Source: Limnobacter sp. MED105 (GTDB lineage: Bacteria > Pseudomonadota > Gammaproteobacteria > Burkholderiales > Burkholderiaceae_B). Taken from it: a DNA stretch of 64,000 bases. Where the stretch lies: contig NZ_ABCT01000003.1 in assembly GCF_000170915.1 (NCBI RefSeq), positions 62,001 through 126,000 of the forward strand, given 5' to 3'. Both the position numbers and the translations under genes were made by a program. The notes beneath the pieces were generated by a model. That model ran no database searches. It saw only the letters and a program-made list of their open reading frames with translations, and had not been told where the DNA came from. Of this stretch, positions 55,582 through 64,000 are shown piece after piece. Each line of letters opens with the position of its first letter. Position 1 is the first letter of the stretch.

Positions 55582-55673
55582 GCTGTTTCACATGACAAAC
55601 AACTGTGTTGTCTGCCAAAATGACGCCCGAGACGTTATTAATGTGCTAACTGTAACAAAGTGAGGAGTTCAGT

Positions 55674-55982
55674 ATGATCAAGCAAATGGGTGTCTTGGCG
55701 ATTGCAGCCACCATGGTTGCTCTACCGTTGTCAGCCAGCGCCGACGAAGCATTGGCCAAGAGCAAAGCCTGCTTGGCCTGCCACCAGGTTCAGAAAAAAG
55801 TAGTTGGCCCAGCCTTTAAAGACGTGGCAGCCAAGTACAAAGGCCAAGCAGGTGCAGAAGCAATGCTGGCCGGCAAAATCAAGAACGGCACCAAGGGCGT
55901 TTGGGGTCCAGTTCCCATGCCTGCTCAAAACGTGACCGAAGAAGAAGCCAAGAAATTGGCAGCTTGGGTTCTTGCTCTGTAA
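55674..55982 (+). CDS. Class I cytochrome c (c-551/c-552 type)
   Basis: The protein is 102 residues with a Sec signal peptide (MGVLAIAATMVALPLSASA), giving a mature protein of about 80. The heme-binding motif is CLACH at the start of the mature chain. The distal Met ligand is probably in GPVPMPAQ near the C-terminus. This layout matches the small periplasmic electron carriers feeding terminal oxidases or nitrite reductase. A strong GAGGAG ribosome site lies 7 bases before the ATG and a perfect-looking terminator follows. It is monocistronic. Confidence 0.93.
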   Translation: MIKQMGVLAIAATMVALPLSASADEALAKSKACLACHQVQKKVVGPAFKDVAAKYKGQAGAEAMLAGKIKNGTKGVWGPVPMPAQNVTEEEAKKLAAWVLAL

Positions 55983-56000
55983 TCAGTGGGCAAGCAACTT

Positions 56001-56038
56001 AAAAAAGCCAAGGTGTTGCGCCTTGGCTTTTTTTATTT
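56001..56038. terminator. Intrinsic terminator, bidirectional
   Basis: AAGCCAAGG and CCTTGGCTT form a 9-bp stem with a TGTTGCG loop. It is flanked by an A run on the left and a T run on the right, so it can end the cytochrome gene on the + strand and the convergent binding-protein gene on the - strand. Confidence 0.93.
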
Positions 56039-56046
56039 GAAGTCGC

Positions 56047-57201
56047 TTAATTCACAACCTTCACTGGAAATTTTCCTTGAGGGCCGTAAGAGTTCAAGGT
56101 CACTGCTGCATTCAGCACATCGCCCACTTCGTCAAATGCGATAGTTCCGATCACACCGTCATATCGTATGTCTTTCAACTTCGGAAGATACTTCTTGGGA
56201 TCGGCTGACTTTGCATTTTTCATGGCCATGCCCATGGTCATGACAGCGTCGTAAACGAAAGGGGCATAAACCTGAATGTCAGTCTTGAACTGGGCTTTGT
56301 ATCGCTTTTCGAATGCTGGTCCACCTGGCATTTTGCTCAAAGCCATACCGCCCTCAGCACAAAGTACATTCGAACCCACATTGTCACCACCCAAACGCAT
56401 CAACTCAGCGGTGCAAATGCCATCACCGCCAATTAACTTTGCCTTGATGCCCAACTGCTTCATTTGACGCAACATAGGGCCAGCTTGTGCATCCATGCCG
56501 CCGTAAAAAACCAGGTCAGGGTTCACGCGCTTTACAGAGGTCAAAATTGCTGCGAAGTCGGTCGCTTTGTCGTTGGTGTAGTGGCGCTCCAGCACCTTGA
56601 CACCCTTGGCCTCCAACTGCTTGGTAAAAATATCCGCCAACGGTTGTCCATAACCCGTGCGGTCATCAATGACCACAACCCTTTTCGCCTTCATTTCATC
56701 GACAGCATATTTGGCCAAGGCAACACCTAGCACGCCATCATGCGCAATCACCCTGAAGACGGACTCAAATCCCTGCTTGGTCACTTTGGGTGTAGTAGCG
56801 GACGGTGTGATTTGAGGAATGCCGCAATCGTAATAAATGCGCGATGCGGGAATTGTGGTGCCACTATTCAGATGCCCCACAATGCCATTGACCTTCAAGT
56901 CACACAATTTTTGGGCAACGATTGCACCAGTTTTTGGATCGGCAGCATCGTCTTCTGCAATCAACTGAAACTTGGCAGTGCCCCCATCCAGCTGAATTTT
57001 CATTTTGTTCAAATCCTCAATCGCCAGCCTGGCACCCGATTCATTGTCTTTGCCGTAATGCGCCTGCGGCCCAGAGAGCGGGGCAATGTGCCCTATCTTG
57101 ACCAACACCTCTTTGGCTTGAACTGCACCGCTTACCAAAGCCATCAACACAGATGTACACAACAATGAATGTTTTAAATGCCAGGAACGAGAAAGGTTCA
57201 T
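56047..57201 (-). CDS. Branched-chain amino acid ABC transporter binding protein
   Basis: It is the periplasmic LivJ/LivK-like receptor of the adjacent system. From ATG 57201 the protein is 384 residues; GGAGG lies 5 bases upstream, while an in-frame TTG further up lacks one. The signal peptide is HSLLCTSVLMALVSGAVQA. The mature domain begins VKIGHIAPLSGPQAHYGKD, the standard type I binding-protein opening, and contains VVVIDDRTGYGQPLADIFTK. Substrate may be Leu, Ile or Val, or another amide or acid carried by this family. It is divergent from livH across a short region. Confidence 0.93.
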   Translation of the reverse strand: MNLSRSWHLKHSLLCTSVLMALVSGAVQAKEVLVKIGHIAPLSGPQAHYGKDNESGARLAIEDLNKMKIQLDGGTAKFQLIAEDDAADPKTGAIVAQKLCDLKVNGIVGHLNSGTTIPASRIYYDCGIPQITPSATTPKVTKQGFESVFRVIAHDGVLGVALAKYAVDEMKAKRVVVIDDRTGYGQPLADIFTKQLEAKGVKVLERHYTNDKATDFAAILTSVKRVNPDLVFYGGMDAQAGPMLRQMKQLGIKAKLIGGDGICTAELMRLGGDNVGSNVLCAEGGMALSKMPGGPAFEKRYKAQFKTDIQVYAPFVYDAVMTMGMAMKNAKSADPKKYLPKLKDIRYDGVIGTIAFDEVGDVLNAAVTLNSYGPQGKFPVKVVN

Positions 57202-57369
57202 GACCACCTCCAACTTGTTTTTAGGATTGATTCCGCCAATGTAGCATCTAAACCGGTAATGGGTTGACCTGTCAATTAACTGACTTCTTTCTGAAGAATG
57301 GCACCGAAGCCAAACACAAATTGCTCTATTCTTTTTCTGGTCACCCTTCTCTCAATTGCTTTGGCGTAT

Positions 57370-58335
57370 ATGGATATATTTGCGCAACAACTGATCAACG
57401 GCCTGGTGCTTGGCAGCATTTATGCTTTGGTGGCACTTGGATACACCATGGTGTACGGCGTTTTGGGGTTGATCAATTTCGCGCACGGCGAGGTTGTCAT
57501 GATTGGAGCCATGGTGGCTTTCAGCGCAATCACCTTGTTTCTGGGACTGTTTCCGGAAACACCTGGCTGGATGCTTTTTCTGGTGGGTGTGCTGTGCGCT
57601 GTGCCTGTGTGCATGTTGGTTAGCTTCTCCATTGAACGCTTTGCCTATCGCCCCTTGCGCAATGCCCCCCGCCTGGCACCTTTGATCTCCGCCATTGGCG
57701 TTTCAATTATTTTGCAAACCCTCGCCATGATTATTTGGGGGCGGAATTACCTTATTTTTCCAGCCACTCTGCCCACAGACCCCATTGTTTTGCACACCTT
57801 TGCTCCCAGTCTTGAAAGCGATTACGAAAGAATCGTCTCCATCACCCCGGTTCAACTTCTGATCGTTGTGGTGTCCGCAGCACTTATGTTTGGGCTCACT
57901 TACACAGTGAATAAAACCCGCTTGGGCAAAGCGATGCGCGCTACATCCGAAAACCCTCAACTGGCTGGCCTCATGGGAATCAATGCAAATTCAGTGATTG
58001 CCGCCACGTTTGTAATTGGTGCGGCTTTGGCTGGAGTGGCCGGTGTCATGGTGGCTGCCAATTATTCAGTGGCTCATTTCTACATGGGGTTTTTGCCGGG
58101 ATTAAAAGCATTTACTGCTGCGGTACTCGGCGGTATCGGCAATATTTACGGTGCCATGTTGGGTGGCCTGCTTTTGGGTATTGTCGAGAGCCTCGGGGCC
58201 GGTTACCTGGGGCAGTTGACGGGTGGTTTTTTGGGCTCGCACTACCAAGATATCTTCGCGTTCGCGGTGTTGATTTTGGTGCTAACCCTTCGACCATCAG
58301 GCCTGCTGGGTGAAAGGGTGTCGGATCGCGCATGA
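57370..58335 (+). CDS. livH: Branched-chain amino acid ABC permease LivH
   Basis: LivH is one of two inner-membrane permease subunits. The protein is 321 residues from ATG 57370, where the conserved start MDIFAQQLINGLVLGSIYAL begins; a TTG/ATG further up at 57298 would add 24 hydrophobic residues and is less likely. Family segments are LALGYTMVYGVLGLINFAHGE and LTAAVLGGIGNIYGAMLGG-like in the second half, with about eight membrane segments. The stop codon overlaps the livM start by 4 bases. Confidence 0.95.
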   Translation: MDIFAQQLINGLVLGSIYALVALGYTMVYGVLGLINFAHGEVVMIGAMVAFSAITLFLGLFPETPGWMLFLVGVLCAVPVCMLVSFSIERFAYRPLRNAPRLAPLISAIGVSIILQTLAMIIWGRNYLIFPATLPTDPIVLHTFAPSLESDYERIVSITPVQLLIVVVSAALMFGLTYTVNKTRLGKAMRATSENPQLAGLMGINANSVIAATFVIGAALAGVAGVMVAANYSVAHFYMGFLPGLKAFTAAVLGGIGNIYGAMLGGLLLGIVESLGAGYLGQLTGGFLGSHYQDIFAFAVLILVLTLRPSGLLGERVSDRA

Positions 58336-59405
58336 ATAAACTTGCCAATCGCCATCAACAGATCATCGGATTCCTGCTGGTCGCAGTCGCACTGGCTGCA
58401 CTGCCCTGGGTCGCGGGCTTGATCGGTAACAGCTGGGTTCGAATTTTGAACATCGCATTGCTGTATGTGATGTTGGCGTTGGGGCTCAACATTGTGGTGG
58501 GCTTCGCAGGCTTGCTCGATCTGGGGTATATCGCATTTTATGCCGTGGGGGCCTATGTTTACGGTTTACTCGCCTCACCCCATTTAACCGACAACTTCGA
58601 AACCATTGCCGCCCTCTTTCCCGATGGTCTTCATCTTTCCATTTGGTTAATGATTCCACTGGGTGCACTGATTGCTGCGCTGTTTGGCGTACTTCTGGGT
58701 GCGCCCACCCTTCGGCTGCGAGGCGACTACCTGGCTATTGTTACCCTGGGTTTCGGTGAAATCATTCGACTGTTTTTGAACAATCTGAATGCCCCAGTCA
58801 ACATCACCAACGGCCCTCAAGGCATCAACATGATTGAGCCCGTGGAAATTGCGGGGGTTCGTTTTTCACGCACAGTTGATTTATTCGGCATCGAGGTTCC
58901 TGCGCTTCACCTTTACTACTACCTGTTTCTCGCCCTCACTCTCATCATTATTGTTATTTGCATGCGACTACAAAACAGCCGAATTGGACGAGCGTGGACA
59001 GCGATCCGCGACGACGAAATTGCGGCAAAATCGATGGGAATTAACACCCGCAACATGAAATTGCTGGCCTTCGCACTGGGAGCCTCTTTCGGTGGCGTTG
59101 CTGGGGCCATGTTTTCTGCGTTTCAGGGCTTTATCAGCCCGGAATCCTTTGGTCTAATGGAATCAATCATTGTGCTTTGCATGGTGGTGTTGGGCGGGAT
59201 GGGTCACATTCCTGGCGTTATATTGGGCGCACTTTTGCTGGCAGGTTTTCCGGAAATGCTGCGGCAAGTGGTTACACCCGTTCAAGAGTTTTTGTTTGGT
59301 ACTGTGCTGGTGGATGCCGAAATACTTCGCTCCTTGATCTATGGGCTCACCATGGTGTTGGTGATGCTGTATCGCCCAAATGGGCTTTGGCCACATCGCA
59401 AATGA
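58332..59405 (+). CDS. livM: Branched-chain amino acid ABC permease LivM
   Basis: LivM is the second permease subunit, pairing with LivH. The protein is 357 residues with about ten hydrophobic segments. Characteristic parts are ALGLNIVVGFAGLLDLGY near residue 50 and RIGRAWTAIRDDEIAAKSMG, the EAA-like cytoplasmic loop that touches the ATPases. It overlaps livH at its start and livG at its end (ATGA), so the four genes livHMGF are coupled. Confidence 0.96.
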   Translation: MNKLANRHQQIIGFLLVAVALAALPWVAGLIGNSWVRILNIALLYVMLALGLNIVVGFAGLLDLGYIAFYAVGAYVYGLLASPHLTDNFETIAALFPDGLHLSIWLMIPLGALIAALFGVLLGAPTLRLRGDYLAIVTLGFGEIIRLFLNNLNAPVNITNGPQGINMIEPVEIAGVRFSRTVDLFGIEVPALHLYYYLFLALTLIIIVICMRLQNSRIGRAWTAIRDDEIAAKSMGINTRNMKLLAFALGASFGGVAGAMFSAFQGFISPESFGLMESIIVLCMVVLGGMGHIPGVILGALLLAGFPEMLRQVVTPVQEFLFGTVLVDAEILRSLIYGLTMVLVMLYRPNGLWPHRK

Positions 59406-60175
59406 ACACGCCATTGTTTAGCGCCACTAACCTGAAAAAAAACTTCGGCGGTATTGCTGCCGTGGATGATGTCAGCCTGAGCATTCAAGCCGGGCAAGTC
59501 ATTGGGCTAATTGGTCCGAATGGCGCGGGTAAAACCACCTGCTTTAACCTGATTACGGGTTTGTACACACCCGATGTTGGGCTCTTTGCATTCAAGGGCA
59601 AAACCTACAACCCTGCTTCGCCCCACCATGTTGCCCAAATGGGTTTGGCCCGCACCTTCCAAAATATTCGTTTGTTCAAAAGCATGACAGCGCTTGAAAA
59701 TGTGGCTGTGGGTATGCACAGCAAAACCAGTCAGGGTGTGTTCGGTGCGGTACTTCGTACCCCTGCACAACGCAGGGAGGAAGAACAGGTTCGGCAGCGT
59801 GCCCTGCATTGGTTGCATTACGTGGGCATTGGCGCCTACAGCAATCACCTGGCCGGGCAGCTTTCATACGGCGATCAACGTCGACTTGAAATTGCACGCG
59901 CCTTGGCCAGTGAGCCTGCATTACTGGCGCTGGACGAACCGGCTGCCGGCATGAACGCAACAGAGAAATTAAAGCTGCGCGAGTTGCTGCTTCAAATTCG
60001 ACAAGATGGAAAATCAATACTGCTGATTGAACACGATGTCAAACTGGTCATGGGTATTTGTGACGAGGTTACTGTGTTGGACTACGGCAAAATAATTGCA
60101 CAAGGCACCCCTGCACAGGTACAGCAGTCCCCTGCCGTGATTGAAGCTTATCTTGGGGGGCTTCACCATGCGTAA
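59402..60175 (+). CDS. livG: Branched-chain amino acid ABC ATPase LivG
   Basis: LivG is one of two ATP-binding subunits. From ATG 59402, which overlaps the livM stop codon, the protein is 257 residues. Walker A is GPNGAGKTT, the signature is LSYGDQRRLEIARAL, Walker B is LLALDEPAAGMN, and the switch His is in LLIEHDVKLVM. The NPASP-type loop before FQNIRLFKSMTALENV is typical of LivG. It overlaps livF by 8 bases. A longer frame reaching back to 59177 inside livM is a shadow. Confidence 0.96.
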   Translation: MNTPLFSATNLKKNFGGIAAVDDVSLSIQAGQVIGLIGPNGAGKTTCFNLITGLYTPDVGLFAFKGKTYNPASPHHVAQMGLARTFQNIRLFKSMTALENVAVGMHSKTSQGVFGAVLRTPAQRREEEQVRQRALHWLHYVGIGAYSNHLAGQLSYGDQRRLEIARALASEPALLALDEPAAGMNATEKLKLRELLLQIRQDGKSILLIEHDVKLVMGICDEVTVLDYGKIIAQGTPAQVQQSPAVIEAYLGGLHHA

Positions 60176-60932
60176 TGCTGTCCGAAACACTCTGCCGAAC
60201 ACCATATTGGATATTCAGGGTCTCACCGTGGCCTACGGTGGCATTCAAGCGGTCAAGGGCTTAAATTTTCAGGTGCAACAGGGTGAACTGGTCTGCCTGA
60301 TTGGCTGCAACGGCGCGGGCAAGACATCGACCATGAAAGCCATTGCGGGCTTATTGCCCTTCCAGGCCCATGCAGCAACCCTCAAAAGTTCAATTGACCT
60401 GATTACGCTGCCTGCACATGAAAGACTAAAAAACGGTTTGGCCTTGGTACCAGAAGGACGCGGAATTTTTGCACGCATGACCGTGTTGGAAAATCTTGAG
60501 TTGGGCGCAAACGCGCGCTTGCAAACTGGGTGCCCACAAGCAGAGCTCAATGCTGATCTCGACCATCTGCTGACATTGTTTCCACGCATCAAAGAACGAC
60601 TAAAGCAATCTGCTGGAACCTTGAGTGGTGGAGAACAGCAGATGTTGGCAATGGCACGGGCCCTAATGGGCAAACCTGATTTGCTGCTGCTGGACGAACC
60701 CAGCATGGGCTTGGCCCCATTGATGATTGAGAAAATTTTTGAAGTCATTCAACAGGTACACCAGCAAGGCATGACCATATTGCTGGTGGAGCAAAATGCA
60801 CACATTGCCCTGCAACTGGCGAATCGCGCCTATGTAATGGACTCCGGTTTGATAGATTACGAAGGCCTGGCCAGTGAACTGATTAGTGACCCCAGAATCC
60901 GTGAGACCTATCTGGGGCAAGTGCCGCAATAA
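60168..60932 (+). CDS. livF: Branched-chain amino acid ABC ATPase LivF
   Basis: LivF is the second ATPase subunit. From ATG 60168 the protein is 254 residues, with a G-rich ribosome site 7 bases upstream. Walker A is GCNGAGKTS, the signature is LSGGEQQMLAMARAL, Walker B is LLLLDEPSMGL, and the switch His is replaced in the usual LivF way by VEQNAHIAL. It is the last gene of the livHMGF operon and converges on the flavoprotein gene with 15 bp between, with no visible terminator. Confidence 0.96.
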   Translation: MRNAVRNTLPNTILDIQGLTVAYGGIQAVKGLNFQVQQGELVCLIGCNGAGKTSTMKAIAGLLPFQAHAATLKSSIDLITLPAHERLKNGLALVPEGRGIFARMTVLENLELGANARLQTGCPQAELNADLDHLLTLFPRIKERLKQSAGTLSGGEQQMLAMARALMGKPDLLLLDEPSMGLAPLMIEKIFEVIQQVHQQGMTILLVEQNAHIALQLANRAYVMDSGLIDYEGLASELISDPRIRETYLGQVPQ

Positions 60933-60947
60933 AAGCTGCTTTGTCGA

Positions 60948-61970
60948 TCAGGCATCTGCCATTGATGTGAAAGAGTCTGCAAAAAACTCATCCTCGGGCA
61001 AGCCACACTGGGCAGTGAAATCACGCTGCGCTGACTCAATCACAATAGGTGCACCACAGGCATACACCTGGTGCGCGCTCAAATCCGGGAAATCCTGCAT
61101 CACCGCGTGATGCACAAAACCTGTTCGCCCTGTCCAGTTGCAGGCCGGGCTTGCATCGGAAAGCACCGGCACAAATTTGAAGTTTGAATGATCGGCCATC
61201 CACTGAATGGGTAAATCAAACAGGTACAAGTCAGCCTTGGTTCGAGCACCCCAATACAACACAAAATCACGGCTGCTGTTCTTGAAAAAGGCCTGTTCCA
61301 ATAAAGATTTAATTGGGGCAAAACCAGTGCCACTGGCCAACAACACCACAGGCTTTGTAGAGTCGTCGCGCAAGAAAAATGTACCGAACGGTCCTTCAAA
61401 ACGCAGAATTTCTCTTTCTTTCATGGTGTTGAATACATGGTCAGTGAACAAGCCACCCGGCATGTGACGAATATGAAGCTCGATTCCACCTTCTTGATAG
61501 GGTGCGTTGGCCAGCGAGTAACTGCGTCGAGATCCATCGCGCAACATGAATTCAATGTACTGCCCGGCATTGAATTGCAACACCTCATTGGCGGGTAACT
61601 GCAACTTGAGAATTGCCACGTCGCTCGCTGGCTTTTCGAGGCTCTGCAAACGACACGGCATCTTCTTGATGGGAATATCACCCAAACCGGAAAGCTCTCG
61701 AACTTTCAATTTCACAGGGCCCAATGGTTTTGCACAACAGGTGAGCACCTTCCCGCGTACACGCTCTTCTTCGCTCAGGGCGCGTGACTGGTAGGTGCCA
61801 TAATCCACCTGGCCTTCAAGCAAATCGGCCTTGCAAGATCCACATGCACCGTCTTTGCAGCCATATGGCAAAATGACGTTTGCGCGCAGTGCTGCCGACA
61901 ACAGAGTATCGTCAGACTCGCATTCAAACTGTTTTTGACTGGGAAGAATTTCTACGTTGTGAATCATCAA
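60948..61970 (-). CDS. Ferredoxin-type NAD(P)H reductase (AscD/CDP-deoxyglucoseen-reductase-like)
   Basis: The protein is 340 residues with three domains. An N-terminal plant-type 2Fe-2S ferredoxin has ligands in CKDGACGSCKADLLEG and the fourth Cys near CCAKPLG. The FAD-binding barrel has RSYSLANAP and the NAD-binding domain has ASGTGFAPIKSLLEQ. This resembles proteins named CDP-6-deoxy-delta-3,4-glucoseen reductase, which in betaproteobacteria usually lie outside sugar clusters, so the label may mislead; oxygenase-reductase function is equally possible. Its start is divergent from and may overlap the start of the SDR-like gene. Confidence 0.88.
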   Translation of the reverse strand: MMIHNVEILPSQKQFECESDDTLLSAALRANVILPYGCKDGACGSCKADLLEGQVDYGTYQSRALSEEERVRGKVLTCCAKPLGPVKLKVRELSGLGDIPIKKMPCRLQSLEKPASDVAILKLQLPANEVLQFNAGQYIEFMLRDGSRRSYSLANAPYQEGGIELHIRHMPGGLFTDHVFNTMKEREILRFEGPFGTFFLRDDSTKPVVLLASGTGFAPIKSLLEQAFFKNSSRDFVLYWGARTKADLYLFDLPIQWMADHSNFKFVPVLSDASPACNWTGRTGFVHHAVMQDFPDLSAHQVYACGAPIVIESAQRDFTAQCGLPEDEFFADSFTSMADA

Positions 61971-62921
61971 ACTACTTTCCGTGACATCGACAAACCCGAC
62001 GGGTTATTTTTCAAACGCAGTTTGCCCCGTCGCTTTCGGCAAAGCAAAATTAGCGTTGCGGGCTGCGGGCAAGTGGGCTTGGTCTTGTTGCAAACCTTTC
62101 CAGATCAACATTTTACAGCGACTTACCGCCCTGGGGCAGACACGGCAGCAAAGCGCGCTGCCATCTTGGCCCACAACACACGACCACTTGCGATCGACCT
62201 GAATTCAAAACCTGACTTGTTGCGTCTTATTTCGCTGGGTCACCGAATTGTCTGGATGGCCCCACCCAACGCATCACTAAACACCGACAACACACTGAAG
62301 AAACTGGTGTTGTGGGCCGCCACGCGTGCCAAAGCCCACGGCAAACCCGCTCCACGCATCAGCTACGTATCTACCACTGGTGTTTATGGCAATGCGCAAG
62401 GGCAATGGATCAATGAATACACTCCACTGAATGCCCAATCAGAAAGGGCCAAACGGCGTGTTCATGCAGAAACCCAACTGCGTTTGGGTTTAAAACATGG
62501 TGTGCACGTACACCTGCTGCGTGCACCGGGCATTTATGGCGATGACCGATTGCCAATTGACCGCATCAAAAACCGCACACCTGCCTTGCTGCCTGATGAA
62601 GATGCGTGGTCAAACCATATTCACGAACTCGATTTGGGCCGTTTAAGCCGATGGGTCAATTACAAAGGCGGTACCTTTGAGGTGCTGAACGCCTGCGATG
62701 CGAAACCCAGCAAAATGGGAGACTACTTTGATATGGTGGCCGATGCTTATCAGCTTCCACGCCCACCCCGCTTTTCACGGGAAGAGGTGAAACGAATGGT
62801 CAGCCCCATGATGTGGAGCTTCATGTCGGAATCGCGGCGAATCGAATCGTTGAATCAGAAAAAGCTGGGATTCCGTCTTCGCTATCCCAGCGTTGCTGAC
62901 TTTTTAAGTGTGAAGTTCTGA
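61959..62921 (+). CDS. NAD-dependent epimerase/dehydratase-like protein (SDR family)
   Basis: It is an extended SDR protein of the YeeZ-like group. The nucleotide fold starts with ISVAGCGQVGLVLLQ; ISYVSTTGVYG has the usual strand and the Tyr of the active site, followed by VHLLRAPGIYGDDRLP. Role unknown. The start is unclear: GTG 61959 would overlap the divergent flavoprotein start by 12 bases, while TTG 62022 would avoid overlap, and neither has a convincing ribosome site. The chosen GTG gives 321 residues. The pair of divergent starts suggests a joint control region that is partly coding. Confidence 0.75.
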   Translation: MNHQTTFRDIDKPDGLFFKRSLPRRFRQSKISVAGCGQVGLVLLQTFPDQHFTATYRPGADTAAKRAAILAHNTRPLAIDLNSKPDLLRLISLGHRIVWMAPPNASLNTDNTLKKLVLWAATRAKAHGKPAPRISYVSTTGVYGNAQGQWINEYTPLNAQSERAKRRVHAETQLRLGLKHGVHVHLLRAPGIYGDDRLPIDRIKNRTPALLPDEDAWSNHIHELDLGRLSRWVNYKGGTFEVLNACDAKPSKMGDYFDMVADAYQLPRPPRFSREEVKRMVSPMMWSFMSESRRIESLNQKKLGFRLRYPSVADFLSVKF

Positions 62922-62940
62922 TTCAATCCAATCCACCTTT

Positions 62941-63216
62941 TCAGGCAAACATCTTGTCGATATTTTTGTCGATTTCGGCCTGAATTTTTCCTTTGAACGC
63001 CTTCAGCATAAAACCCAAGGAAATATCGACAGTGACATCTTTGTCGGTTACGTCCAGTTTGCCCTTCACACCCGAACGCGTGAAGTTCAAGGTGTTGCCT
63101 TGCCACTGGCTATCCAGCTGGAATTCTTTTTGAAGTTGATCTGCCAGTTTCTGCGCAGTTTGCTTGGCTTCTTCTAGGGTCAAATTGTGTGTTTTGCGGG
63201 CGTGAATATCAGACAT
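62941..63216 (-). CDS. Polyhydroxyalkanoic acid system family protein
   Basis: The protein is 91 residues and matches the small PHA_gran_rgn family found near polyhydroxyalkanoate genes. It starts MSDIHARKTHNLTLEEAK, has an amphipathic helix (QTAQKLADQLQKEFQLD), then a beta-rich middle (GVKGKLDVTDKDVTVDISL) and a C-terminal helix ending NIDKMFA. No PHA synthase or phasin is inside the window. It is convergent with the SDR-like gene. Export or granule association is unknown. Confidence 0.8.
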   Translation of the reverse strand: MSDIHARKTHNLTLEEAKQTAQKLADQLQKEFQLDSQWQGNTLNFTRSGVKGKLDVTDKDVTVDISLGFMLKAFKGKIQAEIDKNIDKMFA

Positions 63217-63266
63217 GTTGGCTCACTCTTGAAGGTGTTATGGCTGCATATTAACCCAGCCTGGGT

Positions 63267-64000
63267 TTACACGGTAGAGAACCAAAAATCGAAGGCCATT
63301 TTAGAAGAAGGTGTCAGGTCATTCTCAAAACCAACCACACGTTTGGCAAAACGCATTTGGGAATCAATGATGCGCTTGAAAATCCGACTGTTGGCTGATT
63401 CGCGCGCAATGATTTTGCGCCACGCAGTCAGCTGTGCCTTCAAAATATCATCAGGAGTTACGTAATAGCGAACGCCTTGTTTGCGGCGCATTTCCTCGTA
63501 ATCAGTTGAAAACCGGTCAGAGGCCTTCCAGCTTAAATCAGCAGAGGAAGCCTGCAAGGCGTATCGAATAATCGAGCGCAACGCAAATGGCAAACTGTCA
63601 AAACGCTGCTTGTTGAAAATAACTTCAAATACCTCACTGCTTTGGTGAAAGCTGCGAATCATGCACACCGACGAGACACTTGGAAAGCCCAAAGCACGAT
63701 CGGAACTGGGGTTGTTGAACTCCGCCGCATCAATCAGGCCTTTGTCCAGCCAGGGCACAATATCGGCGGGCTGCAAGGCGGTGGTGGTCAGGCCAAGTTC
63801 CTTGAACACTTCTGCGGCCAAACCTACAGCGCGAAAACGCATTTTGTCGAGGTCTTTGATGCTCTCGATCCGATTCTTGAACCAGCCCAAAGGCTGGGGT
63901 GTCAATGGCCCGTACATGAAGCCTTGAATATTCAAGTTCATTTCTTTTTGAACCAGTTCGTCATAGAGCTGTTGACCACCGCCGTACTGAAACCACGCCA
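63267..64000 (-). CDS. TRAP transporter substrate-binding protein DctP-like, N-terminus cut off by window edge
   Basis: The reading frame is open through the window edge, so the gene continues upstream (beyond 64000). At least 244 residues are visible, of a protein usually about 330-380 long. The visible part includes PLGWFKNRIESIKDLDKMRFRA, AAEVFKELGLTTTALQPADIVP and LDKGLIDAAEFNNPSSDRALGF, a layout typical of DctP-like proteins in the subgroup with the AEFNNP segment. These receive the ligand in the periplasm and pass it to DctQM permeases. The ligand is unknown; this subgroup is often associated with 2-oxo or hydroxy carboxylates. No signal peptide can be seen because of the cut. Confidence 0.9.
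   Translation of the reverse strand, partial: AWFQYGGGQQLYDELVQKEMNLNIQGFMYGPLTPQPLGWFKNRIESIKDLDKMRFRAVGLAAEVFKELGLTTTALQPADIVPWLDKGLIDAAEFNNPSSDRALGFPSVSSVCMIRSFHQSSEVFEVIFNKQRFDSLPFALRSIIRYALQASSADLSWKASDRFSTDYEEMRRKQGVRYYVTPDDILKAQLTAWRKIIARESANSRIFKRIIDSQMRFAKRVVGFENDLTPSSKMAFDFWFSTV

Noticed and set aside
59177-59401. Extended start of livG
   Set aside because: It lies in another frame of livM; the overlapping ATGA at 59402 is the normal livM-livG junction.

Overview
The window is chromosomal DNA from a moderate-GC betaproteobacterium, most likely order Burkholderiales. Evidence for this is the family set: a DUF2863-like protein, a DUF3460-like protein beside scpA, a small Trp-rich protein after ilvD, a PHA-system protein, the AcnD/PrpF route of propionate degradation, and the hrcA/nadK/recN and hemH/grpE/dnaK/dnaJ layout. 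Limnobacter is my guess, not something the sequence proves. No transposase, integrase, phage gene or CRISPR array is visible.

Region 1 (1-20.8 kb) is dominated by central carbon metabolism. It starts with a 2-methylcitrate operon (prpB, cut by the window edge, then prpC, acnD and prpF). A divergent phosphoenolpyruvate carboxylase homologue, an amidase, acnB, an AraC regulator with a divergent lipoprotein hydrolase, a membrane sterol-desaturase-family enzyme, a DUF2863-like gene and acnA follow. Three aconitase-superfamily enzymes lie within 19 kb.

Region 2 (20.9-33.3 kb) is the accessory-looking part. A divergent iron-type ABC permease/ATPase pair comes first. Next are seven genes on the minus strand, in transcription order: an ECF sigma factor, an RskA-like anti-sigma factor without an evident membrane anchor, a type I secretion ATPase, an HlyD-type adaptor, a TolC-type outer membrane protein, and two acidic proteins without signal peptides. 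The first acidic protein carries a striking Asp/Pro/Ile/Val repeat. The two share a sequence module, so both are plausible cargo. A LuxR-type regulator with a degenerate receiver is transcribed divergently, across a gene-free stretch holding three inverted repeats. I consider this locus the best candidate for an undescribed system.

Region 3 (33.4-53.5 kb) is housekeeping: queC, three tRNAs (Gly, Cys, Leu), metG, a SulP transporter, scpA, the heat-shock genes dnaJ, dnaK, grpE and hrcA (with recognisable sigma-32 promoters for dnaK and grpE), hemH, nadK, recN, fur, bamE, dapB, a zapB-like gene, zapA, 6S RNA, a TSUP permease and lgt. A 463-bp gap between scpA and dnaJ holds two large imperfect palindromes that no gene explains.

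Region 4 (53.6-64 kb) has ilvD, a small Trp-rich membrane protein, a cytochrome c, a complete branched-chain amino acid ABC system (binding protein divergent from livHMGF), a ferredoxin-reductase-type flavoprotein divergent from an SDR-like protein, a PHA-system protein, and a TRAP binding protein cut by the window edge.
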